From the NCBI RefSeq assembly GCF_041154455.1, contig NZ_AP028665.1, forward strand, positions 806,001-870,000: a DNA stretch of 64,000 nucleotides, in the 5' to 3' direction. A model generated the notes under the pieces. It searched no databases. It worked only from the letters and a program-made list of their open reading frames with translations, and had not been told where the DNA came from. The translations under genes were made by a program, and so were the position numbers. Positions 48,901 to 57,200 of this stretch are shown piece after piece; the first letter of the stretch is position 1; every line of letters begins with the position of its first letter. Origin of the DNA: Variovorax sp. V213. Its GTDB lineage: Bacteria; Pseudomonadota; Gammaproteobacteria; Burkholderiales; Burkholderiaceae_C.

Positions 48901-51900
48901 TTCGGCTTCACGCTGACCGGCGTGACCAACCCGACGGACAGCATCGCCGTGACCGCGCTTGCCACGCCGCAGGCCTCCACCACGGTGCACGTGGGCACGC
49001 CGGGCGTCGAGGCCACGGTGCAGGAGTCGGGCGTTCCCGCGGGCTGGCCGGCCAACCCGGTGTCGGTGTCCTGCCTGGACTCCGCGGCCGCGACGAGCGG
49101 CAATCCGACGACGCAGCTGGCCATACTCAACGGCAACACCGCAACCCTGCCGGCGAGCGTGATGCGGCCCGCGGCGGCCATTGCCTGTACCTTCACCAAC
49201 ACGGCCACCGCGCGCGTCGCGGTGAGCAAGACCGCGTCCGCGACCGCCGGAGCCGGCGGCAGCATCGTTTACGGCCTGAGCTTCGCCAACACCGGCCCGG
49301 TGGCCACCGGCACTTCGCTCGTGGTGAGCGAGCAATTGCCGCCTGGCGTGGTGGCCAATTCGGTGGTGCCCGGCACGGGTGTCACGTCGGTGAGCTGCGG
49401 CTCGCTGCCGAGCGCTCCCGGTGCGCTGCTCAACTGCACCATGACGCTGCCCGCCGGCGGCATTCCGGCCACCACGGGTGTGCGCGGCTTCACCCTGAAC
49501 GCGACCGCGCCGATCGTCGACACGGGTACCGTGCTGACCAACTACGCCAGCACCAACGTGAGCGGCGCGGGCCTGCCGGTTACGACAGCCGGCGCCGCCT
49601 GCTTCTCCAGCGGCACGGTGAGCTGCGCCAACGCACAGACCACCATCGTGGTCGGCCCCGCGGCCGGCAGCCAGTCGGGCGTGCGCATCGTCACCGACAA
49701 CCAGCTGGCCAACGGCACCGCACAGGACGTGCTCGAAGCGTTTATCCGCGACGAGTCCGGCAATCCGGTCCAGGCCGGTACGGTGGTGACCTTCGGCGCC
49801 ACGCCGAATGTCGCGTTCAACGGCGGCGCGGTCGGCGCGGCCGGTAGCTGCACCACCACGGCGGCGGGTCTGTGCCAGGTGAGGGCAACCAGCACCGTGG
49901 CCGCGGTCTACAGCACCACGCAGGTCACGGTGGGCGGCGCTGTGCTGAGCGGCAACTTCAGCGTCGGCGAAGACAGCTACCTGCCGAGTCCGCAGCCCTA
50001 CCGGTTCGGCAGCCGGCCGACCGTGACCATCCGCAAGACCTCGCTGGGAGGGGTCGGCACGTTCAGCTTCACCGGAAGCAACGGCCTGGTGGCACGGAAC
50101 ATCACCACCACCGTGGCCGGCACGCCGGTTGCGACGGCGGTGCAGACGCTCACGGCCGCGAACACGGCCACGACAATCACCGAAGGCGTGCCGCCGGCCG
50201 GCTACGCGCTGATCGATGCCTCGTGCACGGGCCTGGGTGCCGGCGGATCGGCTTCGCGCAACGGGCGCGTGCTCACGCTCGATGCGGCGGCCACCGCGCC
50301 CGGCAGCAACATCGTCTGTACCTTCACCAACGCATACGACGCGAATCCGCCCCCGCCGCCCGTTGCGCCAACCGTGATGTGCTCGACGAATGCCGCTGTG
50401 TTCAACACAGGCTTCGACGGCCCCGCCGGCCCGCCGGTGGCCACCGGGCGTGACCCGGTGTGGGAATCGGGCATCGGCACGGCGACCGGCGGTCCGGCCA
50501 GTGTGGCGGCATGGGCGCGCTCGTACGTCGGAAACAAGGCGCCCGCCAGTTGGATCGCGTCGCCGTTCGGCAATGCCAATTGGGTGTCGCAATACCCGGG
50601 CTCGCATACCGGCAATGTCGACATCTACCACCGCTTCACTTTCAACATGGCGCCGTCGGTCAATCCGGCGACCTTTGCGCTGAAGCTGGACTTCTATTCC
50701 GACAACTCGGTGGCGGCCATCTATGTCAACGGCGTGCTGCAGAGCGTTCCGGGCGTGCCGCAGGCCCCCACCAATCCGTACTTCTACGCCGGCTTCGTCG
50801 CGGGTGCCGCGGCCAGCACCAATCTGGTGAGCAACTGGCAGACCGGTTCCAACACGGTGATCGTCCACATCAAGAGCGGCGCGGGGGCCCAGGGCTTCCT
50901 GGCCCAGGCCACCACCAGCGCGCTGTGCGCGCCTGCGACAGTCAACCTGCAGAAAACCACCCTCAACGGTGCTGGCGGACCCTTCGGCTTCAACCTGACG
51001 AACACCACGCAGGCCAGCGGCACGGTCAGCACCATCGCTGTCGGTACGCCGGCGCAGGTGGACGGCAACACGGCGGCAGCGGGCATGCAGACCTTCAGCG
51101 CCAGTGCGAGCAACAAGGTCATCAGCATCACCGAACCCGCGGTACCCGGCTGGCATCTGACCGGTGCAAGCTGCACCGACGCCGGAGCGCCCGTCGGCAG
51201 CCTCGGCACCGGCGCGAGCGGGCGAACCTACACCATTCCCGCGGCCAGCGTGCAGCTGGGCAAGTCGCTGCAATGCGTGTTCACGAATTCCGCCTCGGCC
51301 ACGGTGACCATCCGCAAGGTGTCCCTGGGCGCGACCGGAACCTTCGGCTTCAGCGGTAACAACGGCCTGACGGCGCAGAGCCTCACCACCACCGCGCTCG
51401 GCACGCCGGTTGCGGGCACCATCCAGACCGTGGCGGTGCCGAGCACGGCGACGACCATCACCGAAGACCCGCTGCCCACCGACTACGCACTGACCGGCGT
51501 CAGCTGTACCGGCATGGGGGCGGGCGGCACCGCCACGCCCGACCTGCCGAACCGCAGGGTGACGCTGGATGCGGCCGCCACGGCGCCAGGCAGCAACATT
51601 GCGTGTACCTTCACCAACGCCTACACGCCGCCGTATCCACGGGTGCAGATCGTCAAGACCACCATCGGCGGCAGCGGCAGCAACCTGTTCCGCTTTGCGC
51701 TCAGCGGCCTTTCAGTGGCAAGCGACAGCATCACCGTGGTGGGTGACGACAGCGTGGAGGGCGCTGCCAATATCACCGGCACGGCCGGTGTCGGTGTCAC
51801 GATCAGCGAAACCTCGCCGCAGGGCTGGCCGGCCAACCCGGTAAGCGCCAGCTGCGTGGACTTGAACAGCGCCACCCCGGCCGCCGCGTTCGGCACGCTG

Positions 51901-53160
51901 ACGGGCAATCAGCTGGCCATTCCCGCGGCCAACATGGTCGCTGGCGCAGCCATCACCTGTACGTTCGTGAACGGCTATCCGAAGAACGTGACGGGCCGCG
52001 TGTTCCTCGACAACGGCATGGCGGGCGGAACCGCGAACGACGGCCTCATCAATGGTGGCGAGATGGGGCTCAGCGGCATCGTCATGCGGCTGACCGACTG
52101 CGCGGCAACCACCCTGTCGACCGCCGTCACCGACGGCACCGGCAAGTACGCGCTGGCCGTGCCTTTCACCGTCGGCACGGGCGATGCGCTGTGCGTGGAA
52201 GAAACCAACACGGTTTCGCGCATATCCACCGGCGCTTCCCTGGGCGTCGTGCAGTTGCCCTCGGGCCAGGCCGTGACCAACACAGGCACCGCCTACACCT
52301 ACACCCGCGAAGGAACGCCGGACCGTATTGCCTTTACCTGGAACAGCAGCGGCCACGCGGATCTGAACTTCGGCGACGTCGACCGCAACACGCTTGCCAC
52401 GGACGGCGCCAAGAACGGCCTTCCCGGCAGCACGGTGAGCTATCCGCACACCTTCACCGCGCGCACCGGCGGCGAAGTGAGCTTCGACATCTCGAACTCG
52501 GTGGACACGCCGGCGCTCAGCGGCTGGAGCGGCAAGATCTTTGCCGACATCGGCTGCACGGGCGCGTTGCAAGCGGGCGCGGCGCTGCTCTACCCGCCGG
52601 CCGTCCCGGTGACGGTGGTCGCCGGGCAAAACGTGTGCATCGTGATGCAGGAGTTCATTCCCGCCAACGCGATGAGCGGCAACAACAACACCAGCACCGT
52701 GCAGGCCAGTTTCGTCTTCACCAACGCCAGCCCCGGCCTGAACGCCACCTACACGGTGACCGACATCACCACCGTGTCGACCAGTGCGCTGGAACTCAAG
52801 AAGGAAGTACGCAACGTGACACGCAGCGGCAGCTTCGGCATCAACAACCAGGCCAAGCCCGGCGACACGCTGGAATACCGCATCGCCTATACCAACAACG
52901 GAACGACCCCGATCAGCGGCTTGACGGTCAACGACACGACGCCGCAATACACGGTGTTCATTGCGGCGCAGGCGGACACGACGCCGACCACGCTCGCGAG
53001 CTGCCAGAAGAACACGCCCGCCAATCCGGCCCCGGCTCCGGCCGTGGAATGCAGTGCCGCGCAAACGGAGGGTGGAACGGGTGCGCTGAGCTGGAAGTTC
53101 ACAGGGCCGCTGGACCCCGGCGCGTCGGGTACGGTCCTCTTCACTGTCAAGGTGAACTGA
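45916..53160 (+). CDS. Giant secreted adhesin-like protein with eight prealbumin/CnaB-like repeats
   Basis: A 2414-residue exported protein. ATG 45916 overlaps the anchor's stop (ATGA). The signal peptide ends near LSGHAQQ. Residues about 30-500 form a unique head with several cysteines. The rest is modular: CnaB-like repeats 1-3, a DUF11, repeat 4, a DUF11, a Big_1-like domain (AFIRDESGNPVQAGTVVTFG), repeat 5, a lectin-like insert (GNVDIYHRFTFNMAPSVN), repeats 6-8, an SdrD_B module (GRVFLDNGMAGGTANDGLIN) and a final DUF11. Seven of eight CnaB-like repeats keep a Lys, Glu and Asn in isopeptide positions, and all have a Cys pair. There is no barrel, so it probably depends on the preceding protein for surface attachment. 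Confidence 0.78.
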   Translation: MNMQRLKNTLRSIAGTARWWLLCTLWLLAVPLSGHAQQVLRPQAGTLINGTMVGSSNGLSMRTYCASGFPTGLTMWERYHSAAVNGTFANLTGGLRAYELRCSPFTVTEGATAATITWGAPTQRGAAGRPINGMTLRGPQACPAGTVIAVMGGVDRMFNGSSGNIYPTQLTFTCRPVTVVAGDWFRVAATGGASYTLGITTNDGGTGPGSAVPGPLRAPRTVCPYSATNTCNGLEDHGGGELIDGFSGVRSEFPDARVSQRISFVNYAWSQALGPSTNTATWRPTAGRLPFYPPTVANNIARYQDTYESYASAGTSYSGGALAPSGVSVHNVVRTGTCNTSHTLATQEDYTCTNIITGRPDLQVRVAVPPDAWTSHGQERIVRLTAKNFGPGRTTATDNSTAVLALPAGWNTGTLPANCAKAGSPVVVTCQLNPTLLAGSSGPGMTDGGEANFDIPVFPQPTVAAGSYPVVNGARVCVQAAPSGNPHYCTVPNDATPNNDDGIAVDETDTIVLAYLTPPLMPPRVTTTVVSNGGVGSFAFTGTNNAAPVSPIVTTVAGQGESGPTQELGVTRSATLLQQAAPPAGFALRAISCTGMAAGGTATYDLALRRVTLDAAATDYGANIACTFTNVRVVVTVSKVTEGGTGSFSFTGSNGFAAQSITTSAANTPEEGDPSGLTTVGAATTITEGVPPVGWRLKAIACTGMGAGGTATVNLAARAVTLNAAATAAGSNIACTFTNTKLPTMTVSKVSIGGTDSFAFTGTNGFTATNVTTEDDGVAIAAAEQVLTAANTATSITESVPPAPYALTGISCTGMGPGGTATANLATRTIALNAAATAPGSDINCTFTNTVQPQLKLVKTAGAASFAVGVPSSYTLTLNNIGPVPTSAPATISDTVPATLTLGTMPAGCSASGQVVSCTVPAGLAATSGTTAFVIPVTPLPGASPSVANTATATGGGDPSCNATGNCTSSVTTPVLGEPRITLRKTKTNITGTHTFGFTLTGVTNPTDSIAVTALATPQASTTVHVGTPGVEATVQESGVPAGWPANPVSVSCLDSAAATSGNPTTQLAILNGNTATLPASVMRPAAAIACTFTNTATARVAVSKTASATAGAGGSIVYGLSFANTGPVATGTSLVVSEQLPPGVVANSVVPGTGVTSVSCGSLPSAPGALLNCTMTLPAGGIPATTGVRGFTLNATAPIVDTGTVLTNYASTNVSGAGLPVTTAGAACFSSGTVSCANAQTTIVVGPAAGSQSGVRIVTDNQLANGTAQDVLEAFIRDESGNPVQAGTVVTFGATPNVAFNGGAVGAAGSCTTTAAGLCQVRATSTVAAVYSTTQVTVGGAVLSGNFSVGEDSYLPSPQPYRFGSRPTVTIRKTSLGGVGTFSFTGSNGLVARNITTTVAGTPVATAVQTLTAANTATTITEGVPPAGYALIDASCTGLGAGGSASRNGRVLTLDAAATAPGSNIVCTFTNAYDANPPPPPVAPTVMCSTNAAVFNTGFDGPAGPPVATGRDPVWESGIGTATGGPASVAAWARSYVGNKAPASWIASPFGNANWVSQYPGSHTGNVDIYHRFTFNMAPSVNPATFALKLDFYSDNSVAAIYVNGVLQSVPGVPQAPTNPYFYAGFVAGAAASTNLVSNWQTGSNTVIVHIKSGAGAQGFLAQATTSALCAPATVNLQKTTLNGAGGPFGFNLTNTTQASGTVSTIAVGTPAQVDGNTAAAGMQTFSASASNKVISITEPAVPGWHLTGASCTDAGAPVGSLGTGASGRTYTIPAASVQLGKSLQCVFTNSASATVTIRKVSLGATGTFGFSGNNGLTAQSLTTTALGTPVAGTIQTVAVPSTATTITEDPLPTDYALTGVSCTGMGAGGTATPDLPNRRVTLDAAATAPGSNIACTFTNAYTPPYPRVQIVKTTIGGSGSNLFRFALSGLSVASDSITVVGDDSVEGAANITGTAGVGVTISETSPQGWPANPVSASCVDLNSATPAAAFGTLTGNQLAIPAANMVAGAAITCTFVNGYPKNVTGRVFLDNGMAGGTANDGLINGGEMGLSGIVMRLTDCAATTLSTAVTDGTGKYALAVPFTVGTGDALCVEETNTVSRISTGASLGVVQLPSGQAVTNTGTAYTYTREGTPDRIAFTWNSSGHADLNFGDVDRNTLATDGAKNGLPGSTVSYPHTFTARTGGEVSFDISNSVDTPALSGWSGKIFADIGCTGALQAGAALLYPPAVPVTVVAGQNVCIVMQEFIPANAMSGNNNTSTVQASFVFTNASPGLNATYTVTDITTVSTSALELKKEVRNVTRSGSFGINNQAKPGDTLEYRIAYTNNGTTPISGLTVNDTTPQYTVFIAAQADTTPTTLASCQKNTPANPAPAPAVECSAAQTEGGTGALSWKFTGPLDPGASGTVLFTVKVN
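47483..51977 (+). repeat. Eight CnaB/prealbumin-like coding repeats
   Basis: Approximate units: 47483-47812, 47815-48134, 48139-48467, 48850-49203, 50015-50337, 50938-51293, 51298-51626 and 51634-51977, interrupted by DUF11, Big_1-like and lectin-like inserts. The core pattern is V-x-x-x-K at the start, a TITEGVPPxGY-like middle and a CTFTN end, with SCTGM-like cysteine upstream. DNA conservation is highest over the CTFTN codons. These are internal protein repeats, not CRISPR or non-coding repeats. Confidence 0.8.
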
Positions 53161-53162
53161 GC

Positions 53163-53984
53163 ATGAGCAACCTCTTGCCAAGAGCCGTCGACGACAGCGG
53201 CGAATCGGGTGCACGGTCCACACCAGCGTGGAATCGAAGGGCGGTGCAATCGATGAGGTTCGTAACATCCGAAGGCGCGCGCATCGCGGTGCTCGACCCG
53301 ACGCTGCGTACGCGCGAGTACGGACGCCGAGCCATTCGCAGGCTCGGGCATCAGCCCAAGGTATTCGCGAGCACTGCAGAGATGGCTCGCTGCGGTGCCG
53401 CGCTTGCGCCGAAATTCGACATGGTCTTCCTGGCTGTAGAGGGCGATGCCGAGTCTTCCCTCATGCAGCTCAGAGAGGTCAAGGCGCTGGTCGGGCATTG
53501 GACGCCGGTGCTGTGCCTGGCTTCGCGAGATCAAGTGCCGGTGCTGTCGGATCTGCATTGGAATGCGACGAATGAAGTGATCGTGAGCCCGACTTCATTC
53601 GTCGAATTCTGCTGTGTCGCGCGCATGTTCATGCGGCGCTTCGGTGTGAGCGTGTCCGAATCCGATCCGGCGTGGGATTGCTATCGCTTTTCTCTGTTGA
53701 GCGATACCGTGGAGGTTGCGGGTGAGAGGGTTCACCTTCGTGCGATCGACTCCGACGTTGCGTTCGAACTGTTCTCTCATGCAGGCCACACGCTCACGCG
53801 CGAGTGGTTGTACTCGACCGTCTGGGACAACCGCGAAGACACGCAGTCACGGTCCCTCGACGTCAGCATTTCCCGTTTGCGGCGCGTCTTGGATCTCGAG
53901 GCCAATGGCTGGGAGCTCCGGGCTGTCCACGGCAGGGGATATCGGTTGGACGGTCCGAGCGGGAAAAGCCGGGCTATCGCCTGA
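53163..53984 (+). CDS. OmpR-type winged-helix regulator with pseudo-receiver domain
   Basis: A 273-residue regulator starting 2 bases after the giant adhesin's stop. The C-terminal DNA-binding domain (about residues 165-262) is clearly OmpR/PhoB-like: LTREWLYSTVWDNREDTQSRS, then LDVSISRLRRVLD and WELRAVHGRGYRL. The N-terminal half has receiver-like topology, but the phosphorylation Asp is replaced (FDMVFLAVEGD), the acidic pair is reduced (IAVLDPTLRT), and the conserved Lys region reads EVIVSPTSF. It should therefore not be switched by phosphorylation. Its coupling to the adhesin genes suggests feedback or dosage control of the island. An internal ATG at 53253 is the alternative start. Confidence 0.85.
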   Translation: MSNLLPRAVDDSGESGARSTPAWNRRAVQSMRFVTSEGARIAVLDPTLRTREYGRRAIRRLGHQPKVFASTAEMARCGAALAPKFDMVFLAVEGDAESSLMQLREVKALVGHWTPVLCLASRDQVPVLSDLHWNATNEVIVSPTSFVEFCCVARMFMRRFGVSVSESDPAWDCYRFSLLSDTVEVAGERVHLRAIDSDVAFELFSHAGHTLTREWLYSTVWDNREDTQSRSLDVSISRLRRVLDLEANGWELRAVHGRGYRLDGPSGKSRAIA

Positions 53985-54294
53985 CGCGAGGCGGGAGGTG
54001 CTTCGGCGAAGGATGCATCGATCGCCGTAGCTCCTCCTGGGGTCCCGGACATTTTTCACAATCGCAAACAAATGAATATCACCAATGTCGGGTAGCCGAC
54101 ACAGGCACTCAATCGGTTTGCACCTCGACGTTTCACAGCGATAGATTCCGCCCACTTCGAGGTCTTGCACGGTCGCTCTGCCTCGGAAAACGCGATCAAC
54201 CGGAGATTCGAAGTGCAGCGCTTCAGTCCTTGGAGCAACTCACCCAGCACAACGTAGTCGGCGATCTATTTCTATCTAGCACGAGGGAGTAAAT
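53985..54294 (+). other. Upstream region of the autotransporter gene
   Basis: About 310 non-coding bases, AT-richer than the flanks. It holds the second copy of the 20-bp dyad (54084-54103) and the GAGGGAG ribosome site (54284-54290) of the autotransporter. This probably is a separate promoter, splitting the island into two transcription units. Nothing else is recognised. Confidence 0.5.
54084..54103. promoter_or_regulatory. 20-bp dyad, copy 2 (AATGTCGGG-TA-GCCGACACA)
   Basis: Imperfect version of 32964-32983 with TGTCGG/CCGACA arms around GTAG, matching it at 16 of 20 positions. It ends 191 bases upstream of the autotransporter start. Flanking ATATCACC is also shared with the first site. 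This is a candidate operator for a regulator acting at both ends of the island. Confidence 0.5.
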
Positions 54295-57200
54295 GTGAAC
54301 AAGTCATTTCGCAGCATCTGGAACGAGGCGCTCGGCGCTTGGGTTGCGGCCAGCGAGGTGTGCACCGCGCGCGGCAAGAATTCTTCAAGCATCACGATCG
54401 GCGCGGCCCTTCTGGCGACGGCTGTTTTCGGCAGCGCATCGTCCGCCTGGGCGGCCAACGAATGCGGTGCGGTCGTTTCGGGCGGGACTGTGACTTGCCA
54501 GGGCGATGGAACGCCAGCGGGGGACGCAAACCCGAACACCACCGGCATTGCGTATGGCACCGACAACATCAAAGTCATCGTTGACGGCACGGCGGCGCCC
54601 ATCACCATCGCGCCGGTCAACAACCATGGTATTTATTCGACCGGTAGCGGCGCAGGCGATCAACAGATTGAAGTGAATGGCCCTGTCACGATCAATGTGA
54701 CCGCTCCTGCGGGCAATACCGGGGCCAGTCCTTTTTACGCTGTGCTGGCCGAAGCGAGAGTCGGTAGCGGTCCTACGGTTAGTACGGCCAGTACGAGGGT
54801 CGTCATCAATGGTGCGCAGATCACCAGCGTCGGCGAATTCGCACCTGGCGTCACCTCGGTCGCCTACGGCGACGGCAATGCAACGTCGATCCTCAATAGC
54901 GGCTCCATCTCGACCACCGGACAGCAAGGTTCCTCTGTCGGTCTGTATGCCGACACGCGCGGCACAGGCACGGCGACGGTCACGGTGAACGGCGGTTCGA
55001 TCAGTACCGGCACTGCGGCAGGCGGGTCGCATGCGGCTTACGCCTTGGCGTATGGCAGTGGCGATGCTGTGGCCACCATGACGGGTGGTGTTGCCACCAC
55101 GCAGGCCTTGAATAACTCGGTCGTTGTGGCCCAGACACTGGGCTCCGGCGATGCTTACGCCACCATTTCCGGCGGCACTGCGACGACCAACGGCGCCAGC
55201 TCGACCGTCATCGCAGTCGGCTCAGGGTCTGGCGACGCGATTGCCAGCCAGACGGGGGGAACGCTGATCGCCAACGGTTCGGGTGGCGTCGGGCTGGCCG
55301 CGTTGGCCATCGGAACGGGCGCCGCGACCGCGTCGATGACGGGTGGCAGTATCGCGACCCAGGGCAGCAACGGCTACGGAATCTGGGCCGCTGTCCTGAA
55401 CCCAGCCAGCACGGCCGCGGCAACGGCAACCATGGATGCCGCAGCTTCGACGATCACTACGCAGCAGACCGGCGGCGCCGGTATCTACGCACGCAACGAC
55501 GGCAATGGCGCGGCCATTGCCACGCTGCTGAACGGCCGCATCAGCACGGCGGGCGACTACGCTTACGGCCTGCATGCCGAAACGCGCGGCACTGGCGATG
55601 CGATTGCCAGCTCTTCGGCAGGCACTTCCATCCAGACCGGCGGCACCGAAGGCGCCAAGGGGATCCTTGCCCATGCCATGGGAACCGGCAATGCGACAGC
55701 GACGAACGGTGGAACCATACTGACGACCGGCGCCTCGGGTATCGATGGCAATTTTGGCGTCTATGCAGTTGCGGCAGGCGGTAACGCCAGCGCAGGCAAC
55801 ACCGGAACCGTCACGACCAATGGAACATTCGGCTGGGGCGTCTACGCGTTGACCATTGGCAATGGCACGGCGACGGCCACCTCGAGCGGCGCCATCACGA
55901 CGAATGGTCCCTATTCCACCGGGATCGGCGCGCATATCGACAATGGTGATTCGTCAAAGCACGGCACTGCGATTGCGACGCTCCAGGCCGCAGGAACCGT
56001 CGCGACGAATGGGTCTCCCTACGGCATTGGCGTTTTTGCGGACGTCATGGGCTATGGGGATGCGATTGCCACCAACCAGGGGGCCATCGCAACCAAGGGG
56101 CAGTTCGCGAGTGGCACGGCAGCCCGCGTGCTTTATGGTGCAGGTGACGCCACGGCCGTGAATCAAGGGACGATATCCACCACTGGTATCGCAGCCCAAG
56201 GCATGCAGGCAGCAGTTGATCAGGGCGCTGTGGGCAATGCAACGGCATTGAACACGAGGACGGTCACAACGGTTGGCCAAGATTCGGTTGGTATTTCAGC
56301 GAGCGTCGGAACTGTTGCCAGCACCTCGACGGCGACGGCGATCATGAACGGCGGAACGGTGAGCACATCGGGCACCTCTGCCTCGGGCATCGTCAGCTCC
56401 AACGCCGGCCTTGGACTGGCCGCGGTTCAGATGAATGCGGGCACTGTGACGGCGACGGGCGCGGATGCCGACGGCCTGCGCGCCATCTCGGCTGGGGGCA
56501 CCTACCAGGTCGATGCCACGGGCGGTAGCGTGACCAGTGGTTCGGGCCTGGCAGCGGCCCTCCACACCCTTGCAGCGGCCGGCGGAACCGTCAACATCGG
56601 CGCAGCCGCGACGGTCAACGGCGCCGCTTCCGGCATCGCCATCCGCGACGGCGACGCCGCCAACACCGGCACCGACACGCTCGGCGGCAATGCCGTCGTC
56701 ACCACGGCGGGCACCGTGGCTGGCGATGCGATCCTCGGCTTGGGCAACGACAGCCTGACGCTCACCGGCGGCAGCTTCAACGGCACCATCCACGGCGACG
56801 ACCGCGTTGCCAGCGCCGGCGACGGCAACGACAACTTCACCTGGTCGGGCGGTACCCTGTCGGGCGGCTTCCGCGGACAGAACGGCTCCGACACGGCACT
56901 CGTGTCCGCCGCCAGCTACAACGGCAGCACCCTCCTGGACGGCGGCGACGATGTTTCGGCCGCCGACGGATGGGTCGACAAGCTGACCCTGCAGGGCGTG
57001 ACCGCGACGGCCGGCGGCGCCCAACTGGTCAACTGGGAAAGCATCACGCTGGACAACACCCGCCTCACCCTCGCTGGCGCCCCGCTGGTCGTCGGCGCCG
57101 GCGTCGATGGCAGCGGGACCCCGATGGGTCTGTTTATCCAGCCAACCAGCAGTGTGCTGATGGGCGCGAGCACTTTCGCCATCACCGGCGATGTGCACAA

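Noticed and set aside
45988..51273. A 1761-codon reverse-strand open frame opposite the CnaB adhesin
   Set aside because: Antisense shadow: Arg/Gly/His-rich, no signal or motif, and its apparent repeats merely mirror the forward repeats.
47483..51977. Regularly spaced repeats resembling a CRISPR or satellite array
   Set aside because: Units are about 320 bp, diverged and in frame. They encode protein domains and have no short identical repeats with unique spacers.
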